Below, in pieces: positions 6,264 through 13,584 of a stretch of DNA of 13,613 nucleotides (its first letter is position 1; every line of letters starts with the position of its first letter). The notes under the pieces are model-generated. The model worked only from the letters and a program-made list of their open reading frames with translations. It had not been told where the DNA came from and made no database searches. A program made the translations under genes and the position numbers. This DNA comes from Proteobacteria bacterium UBA3588 (GTDB lineage: Bacteria > Pseudomonadota > Gammaproteobacteria > Thiohalomonadales > Thiohalomonadaceae): assembly GCA_002376325.1 (NCBI GenBank), contig DFMR01000135.1:1-13613 (forward strand), written 5' to 3'.

Positions 6264-6893
6264 TTACGATGCGCCGCCGAATTCGAGCTGGCGCCAGCGG
6301 TTGACGATGGCGCAGAACAGTTCGGCGGTGCGCTCCGCATCGTAGACGGCGGAGTGGGCCTGCGAGGCGTCCCACTGGATGCCCGCCGCCTGTACCGCCC
6401 GGGCCAGTACGGTCTGGCCATAGGCGAGGCCGGCCAGGGTGGCGGTGTCGAAGGTGCTGAAGGCGTGGAACGGGTTTTTCTTGATCTTCACGCGCTCGGC
6501 GGCGGCCTTGACGAAGCTCAGGTCGAAGGTGGGATTGTGGCCCACCAGGATGGCGCGGGTGCACTCCCGCGCACGCACCTCTTCCCGCACCGGCGTGAAC
6601 ACCTTCTCTATCGCCTCCTTCTCCGGCAACGCCAAGCGCAACGGATGGAACGGGTCGATGCCGATGAAGTCGAGGGCGCGTTGATCGAGATTGGCGCCGG
6701 GGAACGGTTCGACGTGGGCATGATGGGTCTCGTGCGGAAAGATCAGGCCGGAGTCGTCCATGCGCAACGTGACCGCCGCGATCTCCAGCAGGGCGTCGGT
6801 CTGGGAGTTGAAGCCCGCTGTTTCCACGTCAATCACCACCGGCAGAAAGCCGCGGAAGCGTCTGGCTATAGCCGGCGTATGTTCGTTCATCAT
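6264..6893 (-). CDS. rnt: Ribonuclease T (DEDDh 3'-5' exonuclease)
   Basis: A 209-residue DnaQ-fold exonuclease, close to the usual length of RNase T. The catalytic DEDDh set is present: Asp22 and Glu24 (VIDVET), Asp124 (GHNPTFD), His180 and Asp185 (AHSAVYDAE). RFRGFLPVVIDVETAGFN at the N-terminus and GIQWDASQAHSA are diagnostic of RNase T rather than the polymerase epsilon subunit. The enzyme trims the 3' ends of tRNA and other stable RNAs. Tandem ATG codons at 6893 and 6890 leave the start uncertain by one residue, and no clear Shine-Dalgarno precedes them. It is convergent with the cytochrome operon and lies downstream of pyrC on the same strand, with a repeat between. Confidence 0.93.
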   Translation of the reverse strand: MMNEHTPAIARRFRGFLPVVIDVETAGFNSQTDALLEIAAVTLRMDDSGLIFPHETHHAHVEPFPGANLDQRALDFIGIDPFHPLRLALPEKEAIEKVFTPVREEVRARECTRAILVGHNPTFDLSFVKAAAERVKIKKNPFHAFSTFDTATLAGLAYGQTVLARAVQAAGIQWDASQAHSAVYDAERTAELFCAIVNRWRQLEFGGAS

Positions 6894-6962
6894 GGTTGCG
6901 CAGGATACAGAATTCGACGCGGCGGCGCGACCTTGACTCTTGACTGGTGTGGGAAAACATTT

Positions 6963-7073
6963 GAACCACTGGGGACACGGGGCACACAGGGAACATTCAT
7001 TGCTAAGGCGATGATGATGCCGAACGACGACTGGTAGCTAATCGGCCTTTACTTCCCCGTGTCCCCCGTGGTC
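6963..7073. repeat. Imperfect inverted repeat, copy 2 (between rnt and pyrC)
   Basis: The left arm (6963-6993: GAACCACTGGGGACACGGGG and on) pairs with the right arm (7052-7073), which reads ACCACGGGGGACACGGGGAA in reverse complement. The spacer again holds GCTAAGG (7002-7008), as in copy 1. Shared arms and spacer motif show the two copies are related. This one lies 13 bp downstream of the pyrC stop, in the pyrC-rnt gap. Confidence 0.75.
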
Positions 7074-7086
7074 AATAGCTTTTGTC

Positions 7087-8121
7087 TTAATTTTGCAATG
7101 TCCAGCCGACGGTTTCGCCGGCGCGCATGGGAACCACCGTGTCGGAGTCGAACGGGTAGCTGGCGGGCACGCTCCAGCTCTCTTTCTTCAGTGTAATGGT
7201 GCCTTCGTTGCGCAGCAGGCCGTAGAAGTCGGCGCCGTGGAAGCTGGCGAACCCTTCCAGCCGGTTCAGCGCGTCCGCCCGTTCAAACACCTCGGCGTAG
7301 AGCTCGATGGCGGCGTGGGCGCTGTAGATGCCGGCGCAGCCGCAGGCGCACTCCTTCAGCTTGCGGGAGTGGGGCGCGCTGTCGGTGCCGAGGAAAAACT
7401 TGGGATTGCCGGAGACGGCCATCTCCACCAGCACCTCGCGATGGCTTTCGCGCTTGAGCACCGGCAGGCAGTAGTGGTGCGGGCGGATGCCGCCGGCCAG
7501 CAGGGCGTTGCGGTTGAGCAGCAGGTGCTGCGGCGTGATGGTGGCGCCGACGTTGGGGCCGGCGTCGAGCACGAAGCGTGCCGCCTCGGCCGTGGTGATG
7601 TGCTCCACCACCAGCCGCAGCGCGGGGATGCGCTCGAGCAACGGCGCCAGCACCCGTTCCAGAAACACCCGTTCGCGATCGAAGATGTCGATGTCGGCGT
7701 CGGTCACCTCGCCGTGCACCAGCAGCGGCAACCCCAGCTCCGCCATCGCCCGCAGCGCCGGTTCGCATTGGCGCAGGTCGGTGACGCCCGAATCGGAATT
7801 GGTGGTGGCCCCGGCAGGATAGAGCTTCACCGCGAATACTGCGCCGCTCTCTTTCGCCGCATGGATCTCCTCGGGCGCCGTGTTGTTGGTCAGATAGAGC
7901 GTCATCAGCGGCGTAAAGTCGCTGCCTGCCGGCAACGCGGCGACGATCCGCTGGCGATAGGCCAGCGCCTGGGTGGTGGTGGTCACCGGCGGTTTCAGGT
8001 TGGGCATGACGACGGCGCGGGCGAAGCGGCGCGCGCTGTGCGGCAGCACCGCCGCCAGCCCGGCGCCGTCGCGCAGGTGCAGATGCCAGTCGTCGGGTCG
8101 GGTGATGGTCAGTTCGGTCAC
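7087..8121 (-). CDS. pyrC: Dihydroorotase, class II (PyrC)
   Basis: A 344-residue zinc amidohydrolase that closes N-carbamoyl-aspartate to dihydroorotate in pyrimidine synthesis. Metal ligands are visible: His13 and His15 (DWHLHLRDG), the lysine to be carboxylated, Lys99 (AVKLYPAGATTNS), His136 (LLVHGE), His174 (VVEHITT) and catalytic Asp247 (LGTDSAPH). These are offset by three residues from the E. coli positions. TPQHLLLNRN and RPHHYCLPVLK are family substrate-site motifs. Length matches homodimeric class II enzymes. The start is GTG with MTELTITRPDDWHLH as N-terminus; no strong Shine-Dalgarno is present. Confidence 0.96.
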   Translation of the reverse strand: MTELTITRPDDWHLHLRDGAGLAAVLPHSARRFARAVVMPNLKPPVTTTTQALAYRQRIVAALPAGSDFTPLMTLYLTNNTAPEEIHAAKESGAVFAVKLYPAGATTNSDSGVTDLRQCEPALRAMAELGLPLLVHGEVTDADIDIFDRERVFLERVLAPLLERIPALRLVVEHITTAEAARFVLDAGPNVGATITPQHLLLNRNALLAGGIRPHHYCLPVLKRESHREVLVEMAVSGNPKFFLGTDSAPHSRKLKECACGCAGIYSAHAAIELYAEVFERADALNRLEGFASFHGADFYGLLRNEGTITLKKESWSVPASYPFDSDTVVPMRAGETVGWTLQN

Positions 8122-8157
8122 GGTGTCGGCTCACTGGTGGCGGATGGCAATCTGTCC

Positions 8158-8163
8158 ATTATG
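8158..8163 (-). promoter_or_regulatory. Possible -10 element of pyrC
   Basis: CATAAT on the minus strand, matching TATAAT at five of six positions, lies 37 bp upstream of the pyrC GTG. The sequence 17 bp further upstream (CCGGCG) is not a recognisable -35 box, so this is only a candidate. Confidence 0.25.
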
Positions 8164-8226
8164 CCACGGGAGTGCCTATGCGCCGGTTTCGGGGAAAGCT
8201 GTCCAAGGGCGCATTGTCGATGATTG

Positions 8227-8243
8227 GTAGGAGCCGCTCCTAC
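8227..8243. repeat. Small REP-like palindrome
   Basis: GTAGGAGC and GCTCCTAC are perfect 8-bp arms around a single base in the gap between pyrC and the NinX-like gene. The GTAGGAGC-type core resembles dispersed extragenic palindromes of pseudomonads and xanthomonads. It lies 30 bp past the stop of the minus-strand gene at 8273 and could act as a transcript end there. Confidence 0.6.
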
Positions 8244-8272
8244 AAAACAGGGTTTATCGCGGCGCCGCCGCC

Positions 8273-8605
8273 CTACGCCTCGTCGGGCAGTTCGTCGTCG
8301 CCGAAGATGGAGACCACGTAGGCGCGCATCGCGGCCTCCAGTACGTTGGCGCCGTGGGCCAGGATATCGGGGTCGATGGAGGCGGACCATTCCAGGGTCC
8401 CTTCGGTATCCCAGTTGAGATCGATCTTCTGCTCTTCGATGATGGGACCGCCCTGGGACCAGTAGCGGGTCGGGTTCCACTTGCGCGGCGGCAGGTTGTG
8501 GCCGGGGGTATAGCGCAGCTCACCGTCCTGGCGCAACGCGGGAATACCCCGGGCCTTGGCGACCCAGTAGTCCAGGTTGTCTCCGCTGAGTTGCAATGCC
8601 TTCAT
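8273..8605 (-). CDS. NinX/DUF2591-like small protein
   Basis: A 110-residue protein from the ATG at 8605. The N-terminal MKALQLSGDNLDYWVAKARG resembles the LSG-x-x-LDWAVAK opening of the DUF2591 (phage NinX) family. Further matches are YTPG, WSQGGPIIE (49-57), IDLNW (61-65) and a C-terminal AAMRAYVVSIFGDE-like helix. The biochemical role of the family is unknown. The frame extends upstream to an ATG at 8638 and a TTG at 8671; the start at 8605 was chosen by family alignment and an AG-rich GAAGAAGAA about 9 nt upstream, so it is uncertain. Relatives are mostly phage genes, but no other phage gene is seen here. It is divergent from the Trk operon. Confidence 0.65.
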   Translation of the reverse strand: MKALQLSGDNLDYWVAKARGIPALRQDGELRYTPGHNLPPRKWNPTRYWSQGGPIIEEQKIDLNWDTEGTLEWSASIDPDILAHGANVLEAAMRAYVVSIFGDDELPDEA

Positions 8606-8721
8606 GCCGTGGGGTTCTTCTTCTTTGGGGCTGCTCATCTCATCATATCGGCAGTTGTGCCGCTTTTCCAATATCGGCTGTTCCGGCGCACACGCTCCGC
8701 TAGACTAAATCGGACAACGAC

Positions 8722-8726
8722 AAGGA
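8722..8726 (+). promoter_or_regulatory. Ribosome binding site fixing the TTG start of trkH
   Basis: AAGGA lies 8 nt before a TTG at 8735 that is in frame with TrkH. The open frame extends upstream to 8354, but that part overlaps the minus-strand NinX-like gene and lacks a comparable site. Confidence 0.7.
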
Positions 8727-8734
8727 AAACGGCC

Positions 8735-10201
8735 TTGGCCACCGACGATACCCTCCTTACCCTCGCTCATGCGGTTCGTTTGCGGGTGGTGCTGAAATAT
8801 CTGGGACAGCTCGCCATTGTGCTCGCTGCGCTAACGGCTGTGCCGCTGGTGGTGGCTCTGGGGTATCAGGACTACCGTTTTGCCCTGCGTCTGATCGAGG
8901 TGATCGCGCTGTTGCTGGTGGGCGGTGCGCTCTCCTCGCGTTTTCCGACACCGGCGCGGGTGCAGATCAACGAGGCGCTGGTGATCACCGTGCTGGCCTT
9001 TCTGTTGGCGGCGCTGCTGATGAGTTATCCGTTGATGGCGGCGGGCCTCAATTTTCTCGATGCGCTGTTCGAGGCGATCTCCGGGGTCACCACCACCGGG
9101 CTGTCGACCCTGGCGGCGGTGCAGGACAAGTCGGCCGCGTTTCTCTTCACCCGTGCCTGGATGCAGTGGTACGGCGGTCTCGGCATCGTGGTGTTGACGG
9201 TGGCGCTGCTGGTGGGGCACCGCATGGCGTCGCGCCGTCTGATCGATCCGGAGAGCGGCAGCGAAAATCTCGCCATCACCGCACGCGCCTATGCGCGACG
9301 CATGCTGGTGGTCTACCTGACCCTGACGGTCGCCGGTCTGGCGCTGGTTGCAAGTATGCATATCGGGTTGTTCAATGCCGTAACCCACGTATTGGCTGCG
9401 GTCTCCACCGGCGGATTTTCCACCTTTAACGCCAGTCTGGCGGCATTGCCGTTGCGCGCTCAAATGGCGATCACGCTGGTGTCGGTGGCGGGCGCGGTGG
9501 CATTGCCGCTTTATTCGACGCTGTTCAATCGCGGTATCGGCGAATTTTTGCGCGATGCGGAGCTGCGCACGCTGGTGACCCTGATGGTGCTGGTGAGCGC
9601 GGTACTGGCGTGGCTGTTGGTGCGCCACGGCATGCCGTGGCACGAGGCGCTGTCGCAAGGCATCCTGCTCGGCTTTTCGGCGCAGACCACCACCGGCTTC
9701 TCCAGCCTCGACGTGGCCCACCTGGACGCCGGCAGCAAGTTGGTGGTGATCATCGCCATGATGATCGGCGGCAGTCTCGGCTCTACCGCCGGCGGCATCA
9801 AGGTGTTGCGGCTGCTGGTGCTGTGGCGGGTGATGCGATTGGCCGTGGTACGCACCGTGTTGCCGGACCACGCCGTGGTGGAGCCGTCGGTGGGAATGCG
9901 CCGCCTCGATAGCGACGACATCGAACGGGCGCTGGTGATTGTCGCGTTCTTCATTTGCGTGGTGGTGTTGTCGTGGCTTTGTTTCGTCGTCGTCGGCTAT
10001 GATGCCCTGGACGCCCTGTTCGAGGTGGTGTCGGCAACCGGCACGGTCGGCCTGTCGGTCGGCATCAGCAATACGGCGCTGCCGTCGCTGTTGAAGGGCG
10101 TATTGTGTTTCGACATGCTGGCGGGACGGGTGGAGATCCTTGCGCTGCTGGTGGTGCTCTATCCCGGCAGCTGGTTCGGCAAGAGGGCGGAATTGGCATG
10201 A
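8735..10201 (+). CDS. trkH: TrkH/KtrB-family potassium uptake channel subunit
   Basis: A 488-residue membrane protein with the four-fold pseudo-repeat of K+ transporters in the Trk/Ktr/HKT superfamily. The four filter segments are visible: SGVTTTGLS (116-124), VSTGGFST (223-230), QTTTGFSS (317-324) and SATGTVGLS (433-441). MIGGSLGSTAGGIK (343-356) and GRVEIL (464-469) are also conserved. It forms the K+-conducting pore in the inner membrane and needs a cytoplasmic RCK subunit for gating. The TTG start gives a length typical of the family. The next gene, an RCK protein, begins inside its stop codon region (ATGA overlap), which indicates coupled translation in a fixed ratio. Confidence 0.93.
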   Translation: MATDDTLLTLAHAVRLRVVLKYLGQLAIVLAALTAVPLVVALGYQDYRFALRLIEVIALLLVGGALSSRFPTPARVQINEALVITVLAFLLAALLMSYPLMAAGLNFLDALFEAISGVTTTGLSTLAAVQDKSAAFLFTRAWMQWYGGLGIVVLTVALLVGHRMASRRLIDPESGSENLAITARAYARRMLVVYLTLTVAGLALVASMHIGLFNAVTHVLAAVSTGGFSTFNASLAALPLRAQMAITLVSVAGAVALPLYSTLFNRGIGEFLRDAELRTLVTLMVLVSAVLAWLLVRHGMPWHEALSQGILLGFSAQTTTGFSSLDVAHLDAGSKLVVIIAMMIGGSLGSTAGGIKVLRLLVLWRVMRLAVVRTVLPDHAVVEPSVGMRRLDSDDIERALVIVAFFICVVVLSWLCFVVVGYDALDALFEVVSATGTVGLSVGISNTALPSLLKGVLCFDMLAGRVEILALLVVLYPGSWFGKRAELA

Positions 10202-10866
10202 GAGCGGTATTCGTGGGTGCCAGCGCATTGGCGGCGATGACGGCGCGGTTTCTGTTGCGGCGCCGCCATGAAGTGGTGATCATCGAGCGCGACAAGGGCC
10301 GTATCGACGCGTTGAGCGCCGAGCTCGATTGTGGTTTTCTGCTCGGTGATGGCAGCAAACCGGCGCTGTTGCGCGAGGCCGACCCGGCCCACACCGATTT
10401 CCTGTTCTGCATCAGCGGTGACGATCAGACCAACATCATCGCCAGCCTGGTCGGGCGTTCACTGGGCTTCGCCCGCGTCGTCACCAAGATCGACGATCCT
10501 GAGTTCGAGCACATTTGTCTGGAGCTGGGGCTGGAGGAGATGATCATTCCGTCGCGCACCATCGGCCGTTATCTGGCCGACCTGTTCCAGGGCATGAACT
10601 TCCTCGACCTCTCGGGCATCATCAAGGACGATGCACGCATCTTCACCTTTGTGGCCCACGAAAACGACGAAACAGCGATCCATGATCTCAACCTGCCGAG
10701 CCAGAGCCGCGTGGTGTGTCTCTACCGCGGCGGCAAATTCGTGCCGGTGGAGGACGACACCCGCGTCAAGGCCGACGACGAAGTGGTCATCGTCACCCAC
10801 GCCAAGAACATGGATGACCTGCACGCCCGCTGGGGTGTGCAACCCGAACCCTCACACGAACACTGA
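10198..10866 (+). CDS. trkA: TrkA/KtrA-type RCK subunit of potassium uptake
   Basis: A 222-residue cytoplasmic protein with one RCK-N (TrkA-N, about 1-125) and one RCK-C (TrkA-C, about 138-205) domain, about half of E. coli TrkA and similar in size to KtrA. Acidic Glu30 (VVIIERDK), GDGS (50-53), NIIASLVGRSLG (79-90) and GVDEIIxP-like GLEEMIIPSR (111-120) are typical. The usual nucleotide-binding GxGxxG at the first turn reads GASALA (7-12), so two of three glycines are missing. It should gate the TrkH subunit encoded just upstream. The ATG overlaps the trkH stop by 4 bp; an upstream in-frame extension inside trkH was rejected for this reason. Confidence 0.88.
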   Translation: MRAVFVGASALAAMTARFLLRRRHEVVIIERDKGRIDALSAELDCGFLLGDGSKPALLREADPAHTDFLFCISGDDQTNIIASLVGRSLGFARVVTKIDDPEFEHICLELGLEEMIIPSRTIGRYLADLFQGMNFLDLSGIIKDDARIFTFVAHENDETAIHDLNLPSQSRVVCLYRGGKFVPVEDDTRVKADDEVVIVTHAKNMDDLHARWGVQPEPSHEH

Positions 10867-11219
10867 TGTCTCAGTTTCTGTTATTGCCGGTGCTGCTGCT
10901 CGGTGCCTGGTTCTGGCTGGACGGTATGCGCGCCAAGGAGCAGGCGACGCGGGCGGCGCGCCGCGCCTGCGAACGGCACGAACTGCAACTGTTGGATGAA
11001 ACGGTGGTGCTGGTACGTTTGCGGCTGGGACGTGATCACCACGGCCGCGCCGGTTGGCGTCGTCGCTACCGTTTCGAGTTCACCCGCGAAGGCGACATCC
11101 GCAGTCAGGGCGAGGTCGAGCTGTTGGGCCGCTGGGTGATCGCCATGCACCTTGAGCTCGGACCGTTCACGCTGCATGAATTCGACCAGTCCGCGGCCGG
11201 CGGACCGCCGGATGCGTGA
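10866..11219 (+). CDS. DUF3301 single-pass membrane protein
   Basis: A 117-residue protein with one N-terminal membrane helix (residues 3-18, FLLLPVLLLGAWFWLD), an Arg/Lys-rich juxtamembrane segment (MRAKEQATRAARRACERH) and a predicted cytoplasmic beta-rich region with LLDETVVLVRLRLGRD and RRRYRFEFTREGD. This pattern fits DUF3301, whose function is unknown. The ATG overlaps the TGA of the trkA gene by one base (TGATG), so it is translated with the Trk subunits. That coupling suggests a role in potassium transport or its assembly, but this is inference from position only. Confidence 0.8.
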   Translation: MSQFLLLPVLLLGAWFWLDGMRAKEQATRAARRACERHELQLLDETVVLVRLRLGRDHHGRAGWRRRYRFEFTREGDIRSQGEVELLGRWVIAMHLELGPFTLHEFDQSAAGGPPDA

Positions 11220-11310
11220 CATGGGGCTCGGTATCGTCAGATGTGCTATGGACAATCGGCGGCGGTGGCCGGTCGATGTCCGTTCGACAATGGAATGAGG
11301 TGATACAACC

Positions 11311-12795
11311 GTGATGAAACTGAAGATCGTTATGGCGGCGCTGATTGCGGCGCCGCTGATGCTTACCGGCTGTGCGGGCACCCGTTCCGTCGGCGCGGCG
11401 CCGTCCGGCGGCAAGGCTTCATTCGTGGCGCGTGAACGCGCCCGCGATGCCCGGATCATACGGATTCGCAACACCCTTGATGTATGGGATGGGCGTGCCG
11501 AGACACTGGGAACGGTGCATAAGGAGTTGGCGGCGCTGCAGAAGGAATATCCGCAGTTTGCGCCGATCTATCTGCAATATGCCCGCTATACCCTGCGGGT
11601 CGGTTATCTCGGCGGTCACGGTTATCGCGCCGGTACCTTGCGCAGTGCCCACGAAATGCTTGATCGCGCGCTTCAACTGTCACCGAACTACGCCGACGCC
11701 TATGTCGCGATGGCGCAACTCTATTTAGACAGCGGCAACGCCGGGCTGGCGCGGCGTACTTTGGCACGCGCCGAGGCACTGGGGGCCAAAGGCGCCTGGA
11801 TCGACGTGTTGCACGGCGAGTTGCTGCAACAGCGCGGCGCGGCCAAGGCTGCCAAGCAACGTTACACGGAGGCGTTGCAGGCGCAGCAGGTCGATCGGAG
11901 GGTACAGGTGATGGCCTATGGCGGCCTGATGGCGCTGGCCGGTGAGGAGCATGACCGGGCGGCGTGTGAACGCGCCTATCGCGGCTTGATCGCCGCCGAG
12001 TTGGGCAACGCCTGGGATCGCAGCAGTTATGCCACGATCCAGCTCTACGCCTTCGGCGATACCGAGGCCGCGATCAAGTATGCCGATGAAGCGCGCGCGC
12101 TTAATCCTGCGATACCGGTGCAGAAGGTGTTGGCAGAGGCGTTGTATGCCAAATGGGCGGCCGGCGGCAAAGGGGCGCAGCGGGACTTTCAGCGGGCCAA
12201 GACGCTGGAACCGGATTTTGGGCGCGTGATGGCGCGTACCGGTGCCAGCAGCGCGCTACACCAGCTGGCCGTTGTACTGAAAAAGCATGGCGTCTCGCTT
12301 GAATCGAAGGATGAGCAAGGCAATACGGCCCTGGTCACGGCGGCGCGGATGGGCAAGAACCGCGTGGTCGCGGGTCTGCTGGCGCTGGGTGCCGCTCCCA
12401 ATACCGCCGGTGACAGCGGCATGAGGCCGCTGATGTACGCGGCTTCGCAGGGGGATAACGCGATGATCCACGCACTGATAGCCGCCGGTGCCGACGTCAA
12501 TCAGCGGGACAGCGCACACCGCGGCCCGCTGTGGTATGCGGCCGACGGCAACGCAGCGGGTGCGGCACGTGAACTGCTGGCCAAGGGGGCCAAGGTGAAT
12601 GCGGCGGATCGGAGCGGGTTGACGCCATTGATGGTGGCGGCCGGGCGGGGTAACCGCGCGATGGTGGAGTTGCTGCTGCGGCATGGGGCCGATGCGGGTC
12701 TGAAATACGGCGGACGGCATACCGCTGCCGATATCGCGCGACTGAATGGACACCAGGCGATCGCGGCACTGCTGCGGCAACGGGCCACACACTGA
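11311..12795 (+). CDS. Lipoprotein with TPR-like helices and ankyrin repeats
   Basis: A 494-residue predicted lipoprotein. Residues 1-20 are a signal peptide ending in the lipobox LTGC with Cys21. Residues about 60-310 are helical and TPR-like, clearest at AHEMLDRALQLSPNYADAYV (113-132), the next helix pair (133-156) and EAAIKYADEARALNPAIPV (252-270). Residues about 335-492 hold five ankyrin repeats with GNTALVTAARMG, GMRPLMYAASQGDN, GPLWYAADGN, GLTPLMVAAGRGN and HTAADIARLNGH. Both repeat types bind proteins, so a periplasmic or outer-membrane scaffold role is likely. The start is GTG at 11311 after GAGG; an ATG one codon later is the alternative. It lies 91 bp after the Trk operon and may be transcribed separately. 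Confidence 0.85.
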   Translation: MMKLKIVMAALIAAPLMLTGCAGTRSVGAAPSGGKASFVARERARDARIIRIRNTLDVWDGRAETLGTVHKELAALQKEYPQFAPIYLQYARYTLRVGYLGGHGYRAGTLRSAHEMLDRALQLSPNYADAYVAMAQLYLDSGNAGLARRTLARAEALGAKGAWIDVLHGELLQQRGAAKAAKQRYTEALQAQQVDRRVQVMAYGGLMALAGEEHDRAACERAYRGLIAAELGNAWDRSSYATIQLYAFGDTEAAIKYADEARALNPAIPVQKVLAEALYAKWAAGGKGAQRDFQRAKTLEPDFGRVMARTGASSALHQLAVVLKKHGVSLESKDEQGNTALVTAARMGKNRVVAGLLALGAAPNTAGDSGMRPLMYAASQGDNAMIHALIAAGADVNQRDSAHRGPLWYAADGNAAGAARELLAKGAKVNAADRSGLTPLMVAAGRGNRAMVELLLRHGADAGLKYGGRHTAADIARLNGHQAIAALLRQRATH

Positions 12796-12818
12796 CGGGC
12801 GTACGCCACTGCGTCAGT
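12791..12818. terminator. Palindrome spanning the stops of two convergent genes
   Basis: ACTGACG (12791-12797) and CGTCAGT (12812-12818) are perfect 7-bp arms. Between them lies the palindrome GGCGTACGCC (12798-12807). The arms contain the stop codons of both convergent genes (TGA at 12793, TCA at 12814). The arrangement suggests a bidirectional transcript end, but there is no T-run, so rho-independent termination is not assured. Confidence 0.4.
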
Positions 12819-13548
12819 CGACGTAGGAGCCGTGCTGGACGATCGGTTCGCCGTGCGGCTGGCCCGCACAGCAGACGAAGTGGCACGGCTCCTCGGCGTA
12901 GACGGTGAGGATCGATCCGCCGGGAAGGAGCAGCGCCTCGCCTGCGCGCAAGTCCTGTCCCATCACCTCCGGTTTGCCCTGCACGGCGTAAATCAAGCCG
13001 GAATACTTGCTCGGTATGGTGGCGTGAAATTCGCCTTCGCGTTGCAGCCGCACGTCGTGATAGAGCACCGCCGTATGCAGATGGATCGGCGAGCCCGGTC
13101 CGACCAGGGTGCGTACCTCGCCGTAGGGAAGGCTTTGCGTCGGGAACTGATCGGCATCGATCTGGTGGTAGGACGGCGCGACCTCCTTCTGGATCTTGGC
13201 CAGGTTGATCCAGAGCTGAATGCCGTGCGCCACGTCGTCGCCGGACGGCATCTCCGAGTGCACGATGCCGCGGCCGGCGGTGAACACCATCGCACCGCCA
13301 CCGCTGACTACCGTGTCGTTGCCCAGGTTGTCGCGGTGACGCATGGCGCCGGAGAAGAGGTAAGTGATTACTTCGAAGCCGCGGTGCGGGTGATCGGGGA
13401 AACCGCCCTCTGGACCGACGAAGAACTCATCCAGCAGCACGAACGGGTCGGCATGATGCAGCCCCGCCACCGGGAACAGGCGCCGTACCCGGGCGCCGGC
13501 CCCTTCCTCCATTTCGACGGCGCGGTAGTGCAGCGGATGTTCGGCCAT
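12814..13548 (-). CDS. Pirin family protein
   Basis: A 244-residue bicupin. The N-terminal cupin carries the metal ligands His53 and His55 (FPDHPHRGFE) and His97 and Glu99 (GIVHSEM), matching pirin's Fe site. ADPFVLLDEF (33-42) and QLWINL (111-116) are family landmarks. Bacterial pirins include quercetinase-like dioxygenases and proteins that modulate pyruvate dehydrogenase; the substrate cannot be read from sequence. Length is slightly short of typical pirins (about 230-290). GGAGA lies 8 nt upstream of the ATG. It is convergent with the ankyrin lipoprotein, with only 18 bp between stops. Confidence 0.92.
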   Translation of the reverse strand: MAEHPLHYRAVEMEEGAGARVRRLFPVAGLHHADPFVLLDEFFVGPEGGFPDHPHRGFEVITYLFSGAMRHRDNLGNDTVVSGGGAMVFTAGRGIVHSEMPSGDDVAHGIQLWINLAKIQKEVAPSYHQIDADQFPTQSLPYGEVRTLVGPGSPIHLHTAVLYHDVRLQREGEFHATIPSKYSGLIYAVQGKPEVMGQDLRAGEALLLPGGSILTVYAEEPCHFVCCAGQPHGEPIVQHGSYVD

Positions 13549-13549
13549 G

Positions 13550-13584
13550 CCTTGTCTCCAGCGTTCAGGGGGGTGAAGACAAGG
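13550..13584. repeat. Inverted repeat in the pirin leader
   Basis: CCTTGTCT (13550-13557) and AGACAAGG (13577-13584) are perfect 8-bp arms with a 19-bp spacer. The inner arm begins 1 bp before the pirin ATG (minus strand) and the spacer side holds the ribosome binding site. It could be an operator or a leader stem covering the start; it is short and could be chance. Confidence 0.35.

Noticed and set aside
7093..8223. 376-residue plus-strand open frame opposite pyrC
   Set aside because: pyrC on the other strand has all metal ligands; this frame has no motif and a shadow-like composition.
8354..8734. Upstream extension of the TrkH open frame
   Set aside because: It overlaps the minus-strand NinX-like gene, does not resemble TrkH, and the TTG at 8735 has a well-placed AAGGA.
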